Shown: piece after piece, positions 33,669-43,050 of the stretch | Layout: the number at the start of each line of letters is the position of its first letter | Numbering within the stretch: the stretch's first letter is position 1 | Assembly (NCBI GenBank): GCA_023014485.1 | Contig: JAJOZX010003321.1 | Location: forward strand, 1-64,000 | DNA from: Bathynomus jamesi | Taxonomy: Eukaryota; Arthropoda; Malacostraca; Isopoda; Cirolanidae | Direction: 5' to 3' | DNA length: 64,000 nucleotides | Position numbers and translations under genes: made by a program | Notes under the pieces: model-generated | The model's database searches: none | Told to the model about the DNA's origin: nothing | What the model saw: only the letters and a program-made list of their open reading frames with translations

Positions 33669-34399
33669 ATTTTCTCTCTTTTTTTTTTTCTGAATACTCT
33701 GAATAAGATAAAGCGTTCTAGCAATGAAAACTATCAAAAACGTTCTGACCAGTATATAAAAAAGGGGGGGGGGTGAATTCATCCCGCGCGTAGACGCATC
33801 CACCTACTTGCAAGTGACGTTCATCCCTTCCAGAAGACTACACCTCTCGCTGCTGCCGCACCGACCAAAGGTCTCCCCAGGGCCGGACAATCCCAAACGT
33901 GTCGCAGCTACCAACTGACAAACACTCGCGACGCAGGCATCACGGATTTCCGCCAGGAGCGACAGCGAGATGCAGCCCCTTACTAAGTCTTACTAGTCAC
34001 TCACAAGCGGCCAGACTCTTAGAATCCAGTGTTCAAGGGATATCCCACCAGACCCAGAGTCTACGCCCGAGACTTTACGCTGGCCTGGCAGCCAGCTGGG
34101 CAGTAAAGCTCTCTCACCTCAGAGCAGTACAGCCAAGCACCATCAATTGGTCACCAAAGAACGGTCGCAGGGGGCTGGTCAGGCCATTACGCGTTAGGAA
34201 TGGGCTTAACGGGGCACTAGCCACACTCCATTCATCGCGCCCCTACGCCTGGGACCCCTCCATCCCAGTCTCTCACAACCTACGAGCGTTAAATGGTGTT
34301 ATTTATAGAGGTTCCAAAGCCTCTCTTCCCACGCATGAGGTAGCAGTAGGGTCCTAATAGTAAAAGAAGAGAAAAATACTTTATACTAAAAGAAAAGGT

Positions 34400-34420
34400 T
34401 TTTTTTTTTTTTTTTTTTCA
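34400..34420. repeat. Poly(T) tract
   Basis: About 20 T in a row at 34399-34419; possibly the complement of a poly(A) tail of a minus-strand insertion. No partner element was identified. Confidence 0.6.
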
Positions 34421-34663
34421 GTCAGAGGAGAACATCCTTAATGTAAGCTAAAAGGACAGAGTAGGGATGGGATGGGGTCCTAGTAACCCACGGGACAGGA
34501 TTGTACAACATACTTTACCCGCCCTCCCGAAAGAGAGAGAGAACCTAAAGAACTGGCAGCCAATTTCTCTAGAATCCCACGACTCGGGACCGGAGGGCTG
34601 TCACACCCCAAGTATAAAGTTTACAACATCCAGAAAAAATGTCATAACCTTTATACCCCTGCG

Positions 34664-34664
<1 letters not shown>

Positions 34665-34724
<60 letters not shown>

Positions 34725-34726
34725 AG
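34665..34726. repeat. (GA)n microsatellite
   Basis: About 27 GA units with one interruption; the long Glu/Arg frame over it is an artefact. Confidence 0.95.
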
Positions 34727-34739
34727 AGAATGTATGGGA

Positions 34740-35039
34740 TTATACTATATTTACATATGTCGCAAATCTTTCGTGTAATACTTTCTTTTACTTGGAGAAA
34801 ATGTAATTATTTTTACGGGTAGCGTTAATACCCTTTCTATGCTGTTCAAGGGTAAATAAAAGAATCCGTACCCAGTGACATCACTTATAGACAAATTTCG
34901 TCTTATTTGGAGGAAGTTATTTTGGCATCTCTGACAGCTTTTATCCGTACCCTATAATCTTGTTCCTTGTCCCTAAGTAAATCCTGTTCCCTCGAGACAC
35001 AATAAACAGGAACATTATCGTCATGTTAAATGCTGAACA

Positions 35040-35042
<3 letters not shown>
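34740..35042. other. Unassigned AT-rich sequence
   Basis: Nothing recognised. Confidence 0.5.

Positions 35043-35084
<42 letters not shown>
35043..35084. repeat. (TA)n microsatellite
   Basis: TA run adjoining a mariner end. Confidence 0.95.
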
Positions 35085-35087
<3 letters not shown>

Positions 35088-35289
35088 TGCCCCATAAGTC
35101 CGGTCTCATAGGAAAATTTACTTTAAAATAAATTTACAAAAGTAATACATTAGAACGAAAACAAAATGTTCAAATTGATGTCTTGTTTTGGGACCTTTTT
35201 TTTGTTGCTGGTAGAATAACACGCAATGGCTAATATGGAAGTGAGTTACACTCCTGAGGAAAAGACGGAGGCCTTTCGTTCAAACCCTC

Positions 35290-35290
<1 letters not shown>
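35085..35290 (+). mobile_element. Mariner-type element, 5' end fragment
   Basis: TGGTGCCCCATAAGTCCGGT resembles the terminal repeat of the mariner at 50484 (CATAAGTCCGGCATCATAGG in complement). An amino-terminal transposase start follows at 35226 (MANMEVSYTPEEKTEAFRSN), cut after about 20 residues by a GA microsatellite. The rest of the element is missing. Confidence 0.7.

Positions 35291-35326
<36 letters not shown>
35291..35326. repeat. (GA)n microsatellite
   Basis: About 17 GA units where the mariner fragment stops. Confidence 0.95.
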
Positions 35327-35330
<4 letters not shown>

Positions 35331-35331
35331 A

Positions 35332-35412
35332 TGCCCACATCCGGATTCAAACTCGGGACCTCCTGAGTGTAGGAGTCGGGAGCGCTACCATCACACTACG
35401 ACGGGATAAAAG
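35332..35412 (-). repeat. tRNA-derived SINE head, minus strand
   Basis: On the minus strand, GTCGTAGTGTGATGGTAGCG (box A-like) is followed about 40 bases later by CCCGAGTTTGAATCCGG (box B-like). The distance and order fit a tRNA-derived promoter. It is distinct from the SINE at 10190. Confidence 0.6.
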
Positions 35413-35755
35413 TTAACACAACCTGTCGGATATTTAAACGACCGAAGAAACACAGTGATTGCGCGTCCGGAGGTGTTTTACGATGTTAACCCTCCCGTAC
35501 TCGAGGTAATGGCAGCATTTAATTCAAATTTCTCTGGTACAGAGAATAACACACAGATAGAATAACACGCATGAACACGATTGGTTAGAAGTCACGGCCA
35601 CACAGCTTTGAGGAACTAAAAGTGAACACTCGAAAGTAGTATGCCAACGTCTCTACTAGAATGTTGTTTAATGTCCGTTGTAGTTTATGTAAGAGAATTG
35701 ACATATGCAAACAGCGTCACTGACTCCAATTTGAACGTTTATTCAATAAATAAAT

Positions 35756-35768
35756 AAATAAATAAATA
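35756..35768. repeat. (AAAT)n microsatellite
   Basis: Short AAAT run preceding the minus-strand SINE; may be the complement-side boundary of it. Confidence 0.7.
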
Positions 35769-35819
35769 TTCCACATGAGGTTGGACGGACATATGGTTCG
35801 CTCCCAGACCTATACGGTA

Positions 35820-36136
35820 TACCTTGGTAACCTTGGTTTTGCTTCCACCCGAATTGTTCAATCTGACGAAGGTCAAGCTTGTTGCCCTACCTTAGGCCTA
35901 CAGTTGAACGTGAAATCCGAACCACGAACTACCAGGGGTGGTCAGAAATTACAAAGTCCTCGCCCTGACTCGATCTCACGACCTCCCGATCAGCAGCCTA
36001 GCATCTTAACCCCTAAGATACCCAGGGTACCCATTTATCTACAATCAGTTTTTTGCATGGAAGGATGAATAGTTGGATGAGCTGAGCGCCGCTGCCATCG
36101 TCTGGAATTGGTGGATTCGTAGTCAGCGATGCTAAC

Positions 36137-36140
<4 letters not shown>
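35820..36140 (-). repeat. tRNA-derived SINE (same family as 10190), minus strand
   Basis: TTGGTTTTGCTTCCACCCGA, CTGACGAAGGTCAAGCTTGT, CCTTAGGCCTACAGTTGAAC, CATTTATCTACAATCAGTTT and the tRNA-like head near 36140 match the plus-strand copy in reverse. The middle includes a second tRNA-like segment (CGATCTCACGACCTCCCGAT) with TAAGATGCTAGGCTGCTG in complement. Confidence 0.8.
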
Positions 36141-36172
<32 letters not shown>

Positions 36173-36180
36173 ATATATTG

Positions 36181-36430
36181 AGGACTTCCGACCGAAGCAA
36201 AAGTAGCACAAGCGCCATCCGGGGCAAAAATGAGTTGTACCCATTGAAAGGTTCTTCAGACCGTATACTATCATATGGTAATAGATTAATTGCAGAAACG
36301 CCAATGTTCGTATGGTCAAAAGTTCCGCGAAAAATAATGTGTTATCTCTATCCGAAGGTCGCATAACTTTCAACGCATTTTCTGACGATTAAAAAATGGC
36401 GCTTGTGCTACTTTTGCTTCGAAGGCCTTA
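36181..36430. mobile_element. Foldback MITE, about 250 bp
   Basis: GAAGCAAAAGTAGCACAAGC (36194-36213) is answered by its exact complement at 36402-36421; the outer bases (AGGACTTCCG / GAAGGCCTT) match imperfectly. There is no coding capacity; TA repeats flank both sides. Confidence 0.8.
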
Positions 36431-36560
<130 letters not shown>

Positions 36561-37159
36561 GCCAAAAAAACAAGTAAGCTCTTCGTAATATGTCAGTAAC
36601 TTTGGCTGAGGGTTGTTTATTTTGTTTAAATATGTAGTACAATATGCAGTACAACTCGTTTAACATTTGTGTGCCAAATTTCAAGTAAAAATCTTGTTGA
36701 ATATATGAAGACCATTTAATTTGAATTAAAATGGTGGGAAAATAAACTGATTTAGATTTTTTTTTTTTCACTAAAACAGTGTTTACAAAAAAGTATATAA
36801 TTTTCAGTTGCATTTATTAAAAAAAAAGATTTCTTCTGTTGACATAGAAATTAAACTTGTATTAGAATAAATGTTCAATATGGTCTTCGTTTTGCTGAAT
36901 GTTATAATGTTTTCAGACCAACAAAGACCATAGGATCCACTCATGGCTGGTCTACCTAACTGTGTTCGTAATTGTGTATTGTGCATGTCCTCCGTGGTGG
37001 CGGAGAGGACCTAAATTTTACGTGGGTTCCGAACCACAAGCCTTAATTTTACTGCCTTAAACTATACCCAATCTATCAACATATGCGGCTAATCGATTTT
37101 TAAACATGTTCATAGACGTGCTACTAATTACTTCTATCGGAAAACTATTCCAGCTATTT

Positions 37160-38060
37160 CCTATTCCATGCGTAAAAAGTTTTTGCAACTGGTCTCGAAC
37201 CTTCTACTTGTCAACTTACACCCGTTATTTCTAGTTCTATTATATTGAGATATTTCGAAAAAGCTATCTCTATCTACGTTATCGAACCCATTCATAATTT
37301 TAAAAACCTGGATTAGATCACCCCTTAGCCTCCTAGTCTCGAGTGTAGTCAATTTTAACTTCTTAAGCCTATCTTCGTACGACTTCGACCTAAGCGACGG
37401 AATCATCTTAGTTGCTCGTCTTTAAACTCTTTCGATTTTGTCTATATCTTTTCGCATATGCGGATTCCAAAATTGGATCGCGTACTCCAAATGGGGTCTA
37501 ACTAATGATTTATAAAGAGGAACAATAATATCGCGCGATTTGTACTCAAAATTCCGAGCTATAAAACCTAGCACTTTGTTCGCTTTATTGACCGCTGCTG
37601 TACTTTGTTTCGTCACTTTTAAATCACCAGTGACTATAACTCCTAAATCTTTTTCCTGTTCTACGCTTGCTAACTCCTTCCCTGACATACATATATGCAA
37701 AATTACCGTTACGCGAACCTATATGTAAAATTTTGCACTTATCGACGTTAAATCTCATTTGCCATGTGACTGACCAATCTACGATTTTATTCAGATCTTC
37801 CTGGATTTTACCTCTATCTTCGTCATTAATCGCCCTACCACCCAACTTCGTGTCATCCGCAAACTTTGAAACTGTACTGACTAGGCCGACATCTAAATCG
37901 TTAATATATATAAGAAAAAGCAAGGGCCCAATACAGAACGCTGAGGAACGCCGCTCGCTACATTAGCCCAACACGACTCCACTCCATCAGCGACAACCCT
38001 CTGTTTCCTACCTCGCAACCACTCTTCTATCCAAACTACTCTCCTATCCAAGCCTCTAGG
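37160..38060 (-). pseudogene. CR1-type reverse transcriptase, 5'-truncated copy
   Basis: The minus strand encodes, in several frames, the last third of a CR1-type reverse transcriptase: VVWIEEWLRGRKQRVV (38040), VLGPLLFLIYINDLD (37930), FADDTKLGGRA (37860), LEKDLGV-like QEKDLGVIVTGDLK (37640), LVRPHLEYAIQFWNPH (37480) and LETRRLRGDLIQVFKIMNG (37340). It is clearly a different, more AT-rich family than the copy at 29.6-33.7 kb. The 5' truncation point near 38060 abuts a mariner transposase fragment. Truncation at the 5' end is normal for target-primed reverse transcription. Confidence 0.85.
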
Positions 38061-38350
38061 CTGGAGCGCCATTGATCAATGACGCAATCGATGAATCTCC
38101 GCGATAACTTTTTTCCCAGCGTCCTCGATCGCTTGGCGCAATAATGTCACGTTTTCGATTGGATGTTCGTAGACAAGCTCCCGCAGCGCGGACTAAATGG
38201 AATAGTCCAGTAGATTTAAATCTGGACTATTCGGAGGCTAATGTTCTTTATCAATAAAGTTCGGAACATTAGCCGAAGAAAAGACAGTCGAGTTTGCCGC
38301 GTGACTAGTCGTCCCATCTTGTTGGAAGGTAGATCGCTCTCCTGATTTTA
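38060..38350 (-). pseudogene. Mariner/IS630 transposase carboxyl fragment
   Basis: On the minus strand QQDGTTSHAAN (near 38335) is followed by PPNSPDLNLLDYSIWSALREL-like coding (near 38240, with stop codons) and a helical end RQAIEDAGKKVIAEIHRLRH (near 38110). These are the second and third catalytic blocks of the superfamily. It could be the downstream part of the broken transposase at 39000-39428, separated from it by the unassigned 38350-39000 stretch. Confidence 0.75.
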
Positions 38351-38469
38351 TCACACTGTAAATTTCCGCGGGGGTATATTACGAGGAAGAAAGTGTGAAT
38401 TTCATTATTTACTGAGAGACGATATTAAGCTTCCTAACGATAGCAATTTACTCTCTTCGGAAAATTAAT

Positions 38470-38780
38470 TTACACTCGCTGGTTCAAATTCCAGCGCTGA
38501 CAAGTTGCTCATACAATTTAATTCCATGAGAATGCGACGGGCCGGCCAACCCCCCAGTAATGACTAGGGCTAAGGTGTCGTAGGTTCGGACCCCTAACCC
38601 CATCGCAATGGGGAAAGTAAATGTGTTAAAATATCCATACTAAAACTCTCTCATCATACATTAGCGTATCGTGGCCGAGTGAATGACGTACCCGCTCGCA
38701 AAATTCTAATCTTTAATTCTAATTTTGGTTCGACTCCCACCGAGGTAAGGCAAATTTTCCGCTATATATTTAATCTTGAA
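38470..38780 (+). repeat. tRNA-like SINE fragments
   Basis: GCTGGTTCAAATTCCAGC (38480-38497) forms a perfect tRNA T-arm hairpin. A second tRNA-like unit at about 38668-38746 has ATCGTGGCCGAGTGAATGAC (box A-like) and GGTTCGACTCC (box B), with a stem end CCGAGG. Spacing is longer than in a true tRNA, so these are SINE heads or tRNA relics, not functional tRNA genes. Confidence 0.6.
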
Positions 38781-38999
38781 ACTGAGGTTGCTGTTAATAT
38801 GTTGTTCTCTTGATTAACAGAAATATAATATGTACGTAAATTACACTCGGTTAATGAAATGAAATGGAATTTAATTAACATTTCTCCTATAGATGGCGCC
38901 ACCCACTTCTATTAAATTAACTCCTTACGCACGAGCAGCGCGTTGTTTTTAGTTGAATTAGGAGTGAAATGTGCTATATTTCGTGAGTTGCTTTAATTC

Positions 39000-39428
39000 G
39001 AAGAGAGAGTTCAGTACACTCTTCTGGAAGTTATATTTGATATTAATGGAAAGTGAAATGAGCTTTCTCAATTTAGTTCTTTACTCGAGTTCATGGAACT
39101 CTCCAAAATCTACAGTGCACAAATGACGGGCAAATGCTTCTCGAGGATTAATTGATAGTATGCAGCATTAACCTTGGCCCATGGTTCAACAAAAAACGAG
39201 AAATTTCCAAGTTTTTGAGATGAAAGCGGATACCATAATTTTCTGGGTAAAAGTGGGACGCTCTCACGAGAGTCCTTCCGCCGACACATGAATTTTTTTC
39301 TGCTCTTGAATACATTCGATCGTTTTGAGTGTTCACCAGTTTTGAAACGGTAAACGTTTTCTCGTCTCTGAACCAAATTCGACTACCAGTATGAGCAGGA
39401 AATCTCGCTTACAAATGTTGGCAGCGCA
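39000..39428 (-). pseudogene. Mariner-type transposase, part downstream of the Polinton insertion
   Basis: On the minus strand, reading from 39428 down, a run of about 100 codons (with frame changes) encodes the region around the first catalytic Asp of mariner-type transposases: a FGSETRKRLPFQN-like block near 39375, NTQNDRMYSRAEKN (39335) and a YPENYGIRFHLK block (39250). Coding stops at the edge of the Polinton element. The preceding part of the same protein is found on the far side at 52718-52990. Confidence 0.75.
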
Positions 39429-39660
39429 AGTAGTATGACCGCAAAATGCCAGAGTGCAGGAATGTTGCAAATGTTATATAATGTTACAAGAGTGCCACCC
39501 CACCACCTTTGTTGCAAGGCACCCCCACCCCCTTGGTGTCAACCCCCCACCCCACTTTGTTGCAAGGCACCCCCACCCCCTTTGGTGTCAACCCTCACCC
39601 CCTTTGTGTGTTCTTCAGTTTTTGACTCGCTCTCTGTATATATATATATATATATATATA
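39429..39660. repeat. Left terminal region of the second Polinton-family element
   Basis: TIR followed by C-rich direct repeats (AAGGCACCCCCACCCCC with GGTGTCAACCC, 39507-39600). The complement of these blocks recurs at 52545-52700 (GGTTGGCAACAAAGGG, GGGGTTGATACC). A TA run at 39638-39661 ends the region. Confidence 0.85.
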
Positions 39661-39661
39661 T

Positions 39662-40000
39662 AGCTCATTCAACTCCACTTGTTGTGTACCCCACAATGTG
39701 CGTGGATTGGGTGGGTGGGGTTTATCGATGTTTAATGGATCTGAAAACATGAATTGATGAGAAGTTATGTTTTAACTTTAATGTAAAAATGTATTTACTC
39801 TGCTTTCTATAAAAAATAACAGTCGTTCTCCGCCACACATGATCGCTTGGTGTAGGAGAGAAATGCTCTCTCGCGCTCTCCACCGCACATAGTCATGTAC
39901 GCCCGGCTCATCTGGTCTAATATGCAGTCTAATTTCTTCATTCTACCATATCTTAAGAGTTGAAATTTCTTGGTGTTAAACATCCTATTGTTGTCTTCTG
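39662..40000. other. Noncoding sequence between left TIR and polymerase remnant
   Basis: No gene recognised. A short inverted motif (ATGATCGCTTGGTGTAGGAG region with repeated CTCTCGCGCTCTCC) is present. The normal start of the polymerase gene and its first exonuclease block should lie here or upstream and are missing. Confidence 0.5.
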
Positions 40001-40992
40001 TTGTCCTCTCCTCACACCGGGGCCAAGCAGGTGGCCGTCCGTTATAAGGAGTTGCTTGAGCACGAGTCCTCTGAGATATTTACAGGTGATCCCTTGAAAA
40101 GAGGCAACAAACTAATACAGATGCAAATAAAAGGTGATGTACAGTTTAAAGACACTTTATTATTCACACCTTGTAAATTAGCAAAGTTACCCAAGGTAAT
40201 GGGCGTATCCGCTGAAGTTTCAAAAGGATATTTCCCTTACACATTCCTCACTGCGAAACTTTAAATTACGTAGGACTACCTCCACCCAAACATTACTTTA
40301 ACTATGAATGTATGAGCACAGACGAGCGTGAAGATTTTGACCGATACTACAACAGTTTTAATGAATGTAATCCTTATAATATAGCTGATGAATGTGAGCG
40401 TTATTGCGTGAATGATGTGCGCGTGCTTAGAGTATGTTTCCAGGCCTTTAGAAGGATGTACATATGCCGTTTCAAATGCGATCCGGTGCAAATCGCAACC
40501 ACCATCGCATCATTATGTTTTACGGTGTTCAAGAATAACTTCATGCCTAAAGACACCTTAGCCATTATCCACAGAAACAACCCGCAGTTATAGACACAAG
40601 GCTATTTACTGGCTCATACACCTACAGCAGCAGACAGGTGTATACATAAAGCATGCTCGCAACACGGGTGAAGTACCCATTAAGGTTAATGGTCGTGTTT
40701 TTTGGGTTGATGGTCTAAGTGAAAACCGTGCCACTGGTGAGAAGACTGTGTACTCCTTTAACGGTTGCTGGTGACACGGGTGCCCCCGTCCTGAGTGTGG
40801 GATCGTAGGAGATATCCACGGTAGATCGCCAGCCGACAGTCTTGCATGGACCCGCACTCGCGATCAACTTATAGGATCCCAGTTCACTCACAAAGTCTTG
40901 TGGGAACATGAGTATGATGCACAGATGGAGACAGACGGACAGTACCGTGAGGAAATAAACACGATCAAGTGTTCAATGGTGCTGGATCCTCT
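40001..40992 (+). pseudogene. Protein-primed type-B DNA polymerase, part 1 (exonuclease side), broken
   Basis: The gene would replicate the element's linear DNA from a terminal-protein primer. Visible blocks: KGYFPY (about 40220), YCVNDVRVL (about 40405; exonuclease block III) and a later HGCP block near 40770 with a stop codon just before it. Frame changes occur near 40262 and 40595. The first exonuclease block is absent. The sequence is interrupted at 40992 by the gypsy element; polymerase similarity resumes in compatible order at 46078. I describe but do not reconstruct the gene. Confidence 0.82.
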
Positions 40993-41459
40993 TGTAGTGA
41001 ATACTCTTATTTTAGTTTCAAGATAAATGTTAATTTTACCGTCTTGAATTTCGGAATAGTATAAATTCATTTTAAATTAGTTACCCCATTATAATTCAAT
41101 TGTGAACCACATTAATACTAATTTTATGTATACTATATTATTTTATTGTATGTAAACATAATTAATTATATATCACAATTGTCAGTTAATCATTTATATT
41201 CAAATATTTATTTTAATCTAATGCCATGTCCATTTTGCAAATAAATAATAGAAAACCAAAGGTTATATTTTCCACCTTTGGTACTGTCGCAGTTTCGCCT
41301 AACGGACTCAATACGGCTAGTGAGATAATCACTGGTTGGCACTTAACTAGCGGCAGTGCTTATGGCTACATCATCCAGGTTAACCTATACCGGATAGATG
41401 CGCTACGGTCCCAAGCCGTAGCTTGCCTAGGCCAACGACGACGACGACGTAAACCAACA
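40993..41459 (+). repeat. 5' LTR
   Basis: Starts TGTAGTGAATACTC and ends AACCAACA. It is AT-rich in the first half, with an AATAAATAATAG stretch near 41241 that could serve in RNA 3' processing. It ends in a CGACGACGACG run. Confidence 0.93.
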
Positions 41460-41460
41460 A

Positions 41461-41480
41461 TTGGTGACCCCGGAGCTGGA
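41461..41480 (+). promoter_or_regulatory. Candidate tRNA primer-binding site
   Basis: TTGGTGACCCCGGAGCTGGA starts two bases after the LTR end, the usual position. The matching tRNA was not determined. Confidence 0.55.
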
Positions 41481-41481
41481 T

Positions 41482-41700
41482 TACCCCTTCCACCCGAACG
41501 ACTAGGACTAGACTGTAATGTCGTTCGTGCCCATCACCCCCTTCACCCGAACGACTAGGACTAGACTGTAATGTCGTTCGTGCCCATCACCCCCTTCACC
41601 CGAGCGACTAGGACCAGACTGTAACGTCGCTCGTGCCCATCACCCCCTTCACCCGAGCGACTAGGACCAGACTGTAATGTCGCTCGTGCCCTCTGCCCCT
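41482..41700 (+). repeat. Tandem repeats in the retrotransposon leader
   Basis: Unit of about 53 bp (CACCCCCTTCACCCGAACGA then CTAGGACTAGACTGTAATGT) repeated about four times, with small differences between units (GAACGA versus GAGCGA). The last unit degenerates into CCCCTCACCCCTGCCCGTG. Confidence 0.88.
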
Positions 41701-41798
41701 CACCCCTGCCCGTGCGCTCTGTGCCTGCGCTCGTCTCAACCTCCACTCCTTCGTTGGGAACTTGTCGTCTTGCTTGTACGTCAGCAAGATAGGAGAAG

Positions 41799-42520
41799 AT
41801 GCCTGACGACGCTGGTGCCATCTCCCACTTGAGCGTAAAGCTCCCCGTCTTCTGGCCGGGTGATCCATTTATTTGGTTCCACCAAGTGGAATCACAATTC
41901 AACTTGGGAAGGATCACCGCTAGCAGGACAAAATACGATCATGTTTTGTCCTCTCTACCAGCGAGCATCATCTCTGAAGTCCGTGACGTCATCGTATCTA
42001 CTTCCACGAGTGAGGACCCATACAACGATCTGAAGTCTGCCATCCTGTGCCGCACCACTGTCTCCGAGCGTGAGAAACTACAACAGTTAATCTCAAAAGA
42101 AGAACTTGGAGACCGTAAGCCCACTCAAATGCTGAGGGCTATGCAGTGCGCTCTAGGCGAACGCGCACAAACCTTCGATAAGGACATCTTTAGACAGTTG
42201 TTCTTGCAGAAACTTCCTCCATCAGCTCAGCGTGTCTTGGCCACTATGGATCCTGCTACTCCAGTTGATAAACTAGCAGAAACTGCCGACAAAGTAGTGG
42301 AGATTGACACAGCTCCGGTCAACAACGTGAACACACAATCGGAACTGGAGTTGAAAGTGAAAGAGTTAAGTCAACAACTCAACCACGTTTTGTTCTCTGC
42401 TACAAAATCAACGGCAAAGAAGCCATTCTCGGTCAAGATTTACGAAGAGGCATCGTTCGAGTTCCGGGAAGATCTGCTTCTACCACTCGAAATTTGGAAA
42501 GAAGGCTAGGAAGTGCATCT
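41799..42520 (+). CDS. Ty3/gypsy Gag, 236 codons, zinc knuckle shifted out of frame
   Basis: Capsid-forming protein. The start MPDDAGAISHLSVKL follows the leader repeats; the capsid core is recognisable (LPVFWPGDPFIWFHQVESQF, KLPPSAQRVLATMD). The frame ends at 42509. The nucleocapsid zinc knuckle, of the C-x3-H-x9-C-x3-C kind, is encoded in the neighbouring frame at about 42478-42537 ([18 protein letters not shown]), so an indel near 42450 has separated it. A programmed shift cannot be ruled out, but no typical slippery site is evident. Confidence 0.85.
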
Positions 42521-43050
42521 CCCCTTGCAATTTTTCGTCGGAAAACCCCAGCAGCGAGTCCTAATGGCGTCTAGTACTCGCACTGCCAACCTGTTATTCA
42601 TAAAGGACAGGAACTCTGGTGTCAATTTCTTGGTTGATACCGGAGCGTCAGTCAGTGTATTCCCTCAAAAATCTGGTCATACGCACTCGGAATCTCCGCC
42701 TCTATACGCTGCTAACGGTTCACGCATACCCACGTACGGTACTCAGTCGCGTGAACTAAACTTGGGCCTTCACCGATCCTTCAAGTGGATTTTCATCTGT
42801 GCTCAAGTGCAGCATCCCATAATCGGCGCTGACTTCCTCCAGCATTTCAAACTCCTGGTGGATCTTGACAAGCGACGCTTATGCGACCAGGCCACACTGC
42901 TTTCTGTTCTTGCCAAACAGGTTGCCCTTCCGGACGCCTCGAACTCTGCACTTTCCCTCGTTCCCCTAATTCCATGTACCAGTGCCTTTTCCAGCGATAT
43001 CCAGGAATTCTTCAACCTATGCAGATGGGTGATACCATTAAGCACACCAT
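42513..43050 (+). CDS. Ty3/gypsy aspartic protease region
   Basis: Cleaves Gag-Pol. The open frame 42513-43121 contains [14 protein letters not shown] (active-site DTGA at about 42635) and, about 60 residues on, the second hydrophobic block [10 protein letters not shown] (about 42820). The last part runs into the next frame at about 43010-43030, where the reverse transcriptase coding takes over, implying a one-base indel. Confidence 0.85.

Larger units (their letters stand above)
29540..34360 (-). mobile_element. CR1-type non-LTR retrotransposon, nearly full length
   Basis: Reading the minus strand: GC-rich leader (about 34360-33670), ORF1 with zinc-binding cysteines, coiled coil and SGNH esterase (33668-32523), ORF2 with endonuclease and reverse transcriptase (about 32400-29642), and a short 3' tail. 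The combination of an esterase ORF1 and an FADDTKLG-type reverse transcriptase is characteristic of the CR1 clade. ORF1 is intact; ORF2 has a few frame breaks. Exact ends and target duplication were not identified. Confidence 0.85.

Noticed and set aside
33899..34357. Plus-strand 152-codon open frame
   Set aside because: Antisense to the GC-rich leader of the CR1 element; no recognisable domain.
38665..38750. Functional tRNA gene
   Set aside because: Box A and box B are recognisable but the distance and stem pairing do not give a full cloverleaf; SINE head is more likely.
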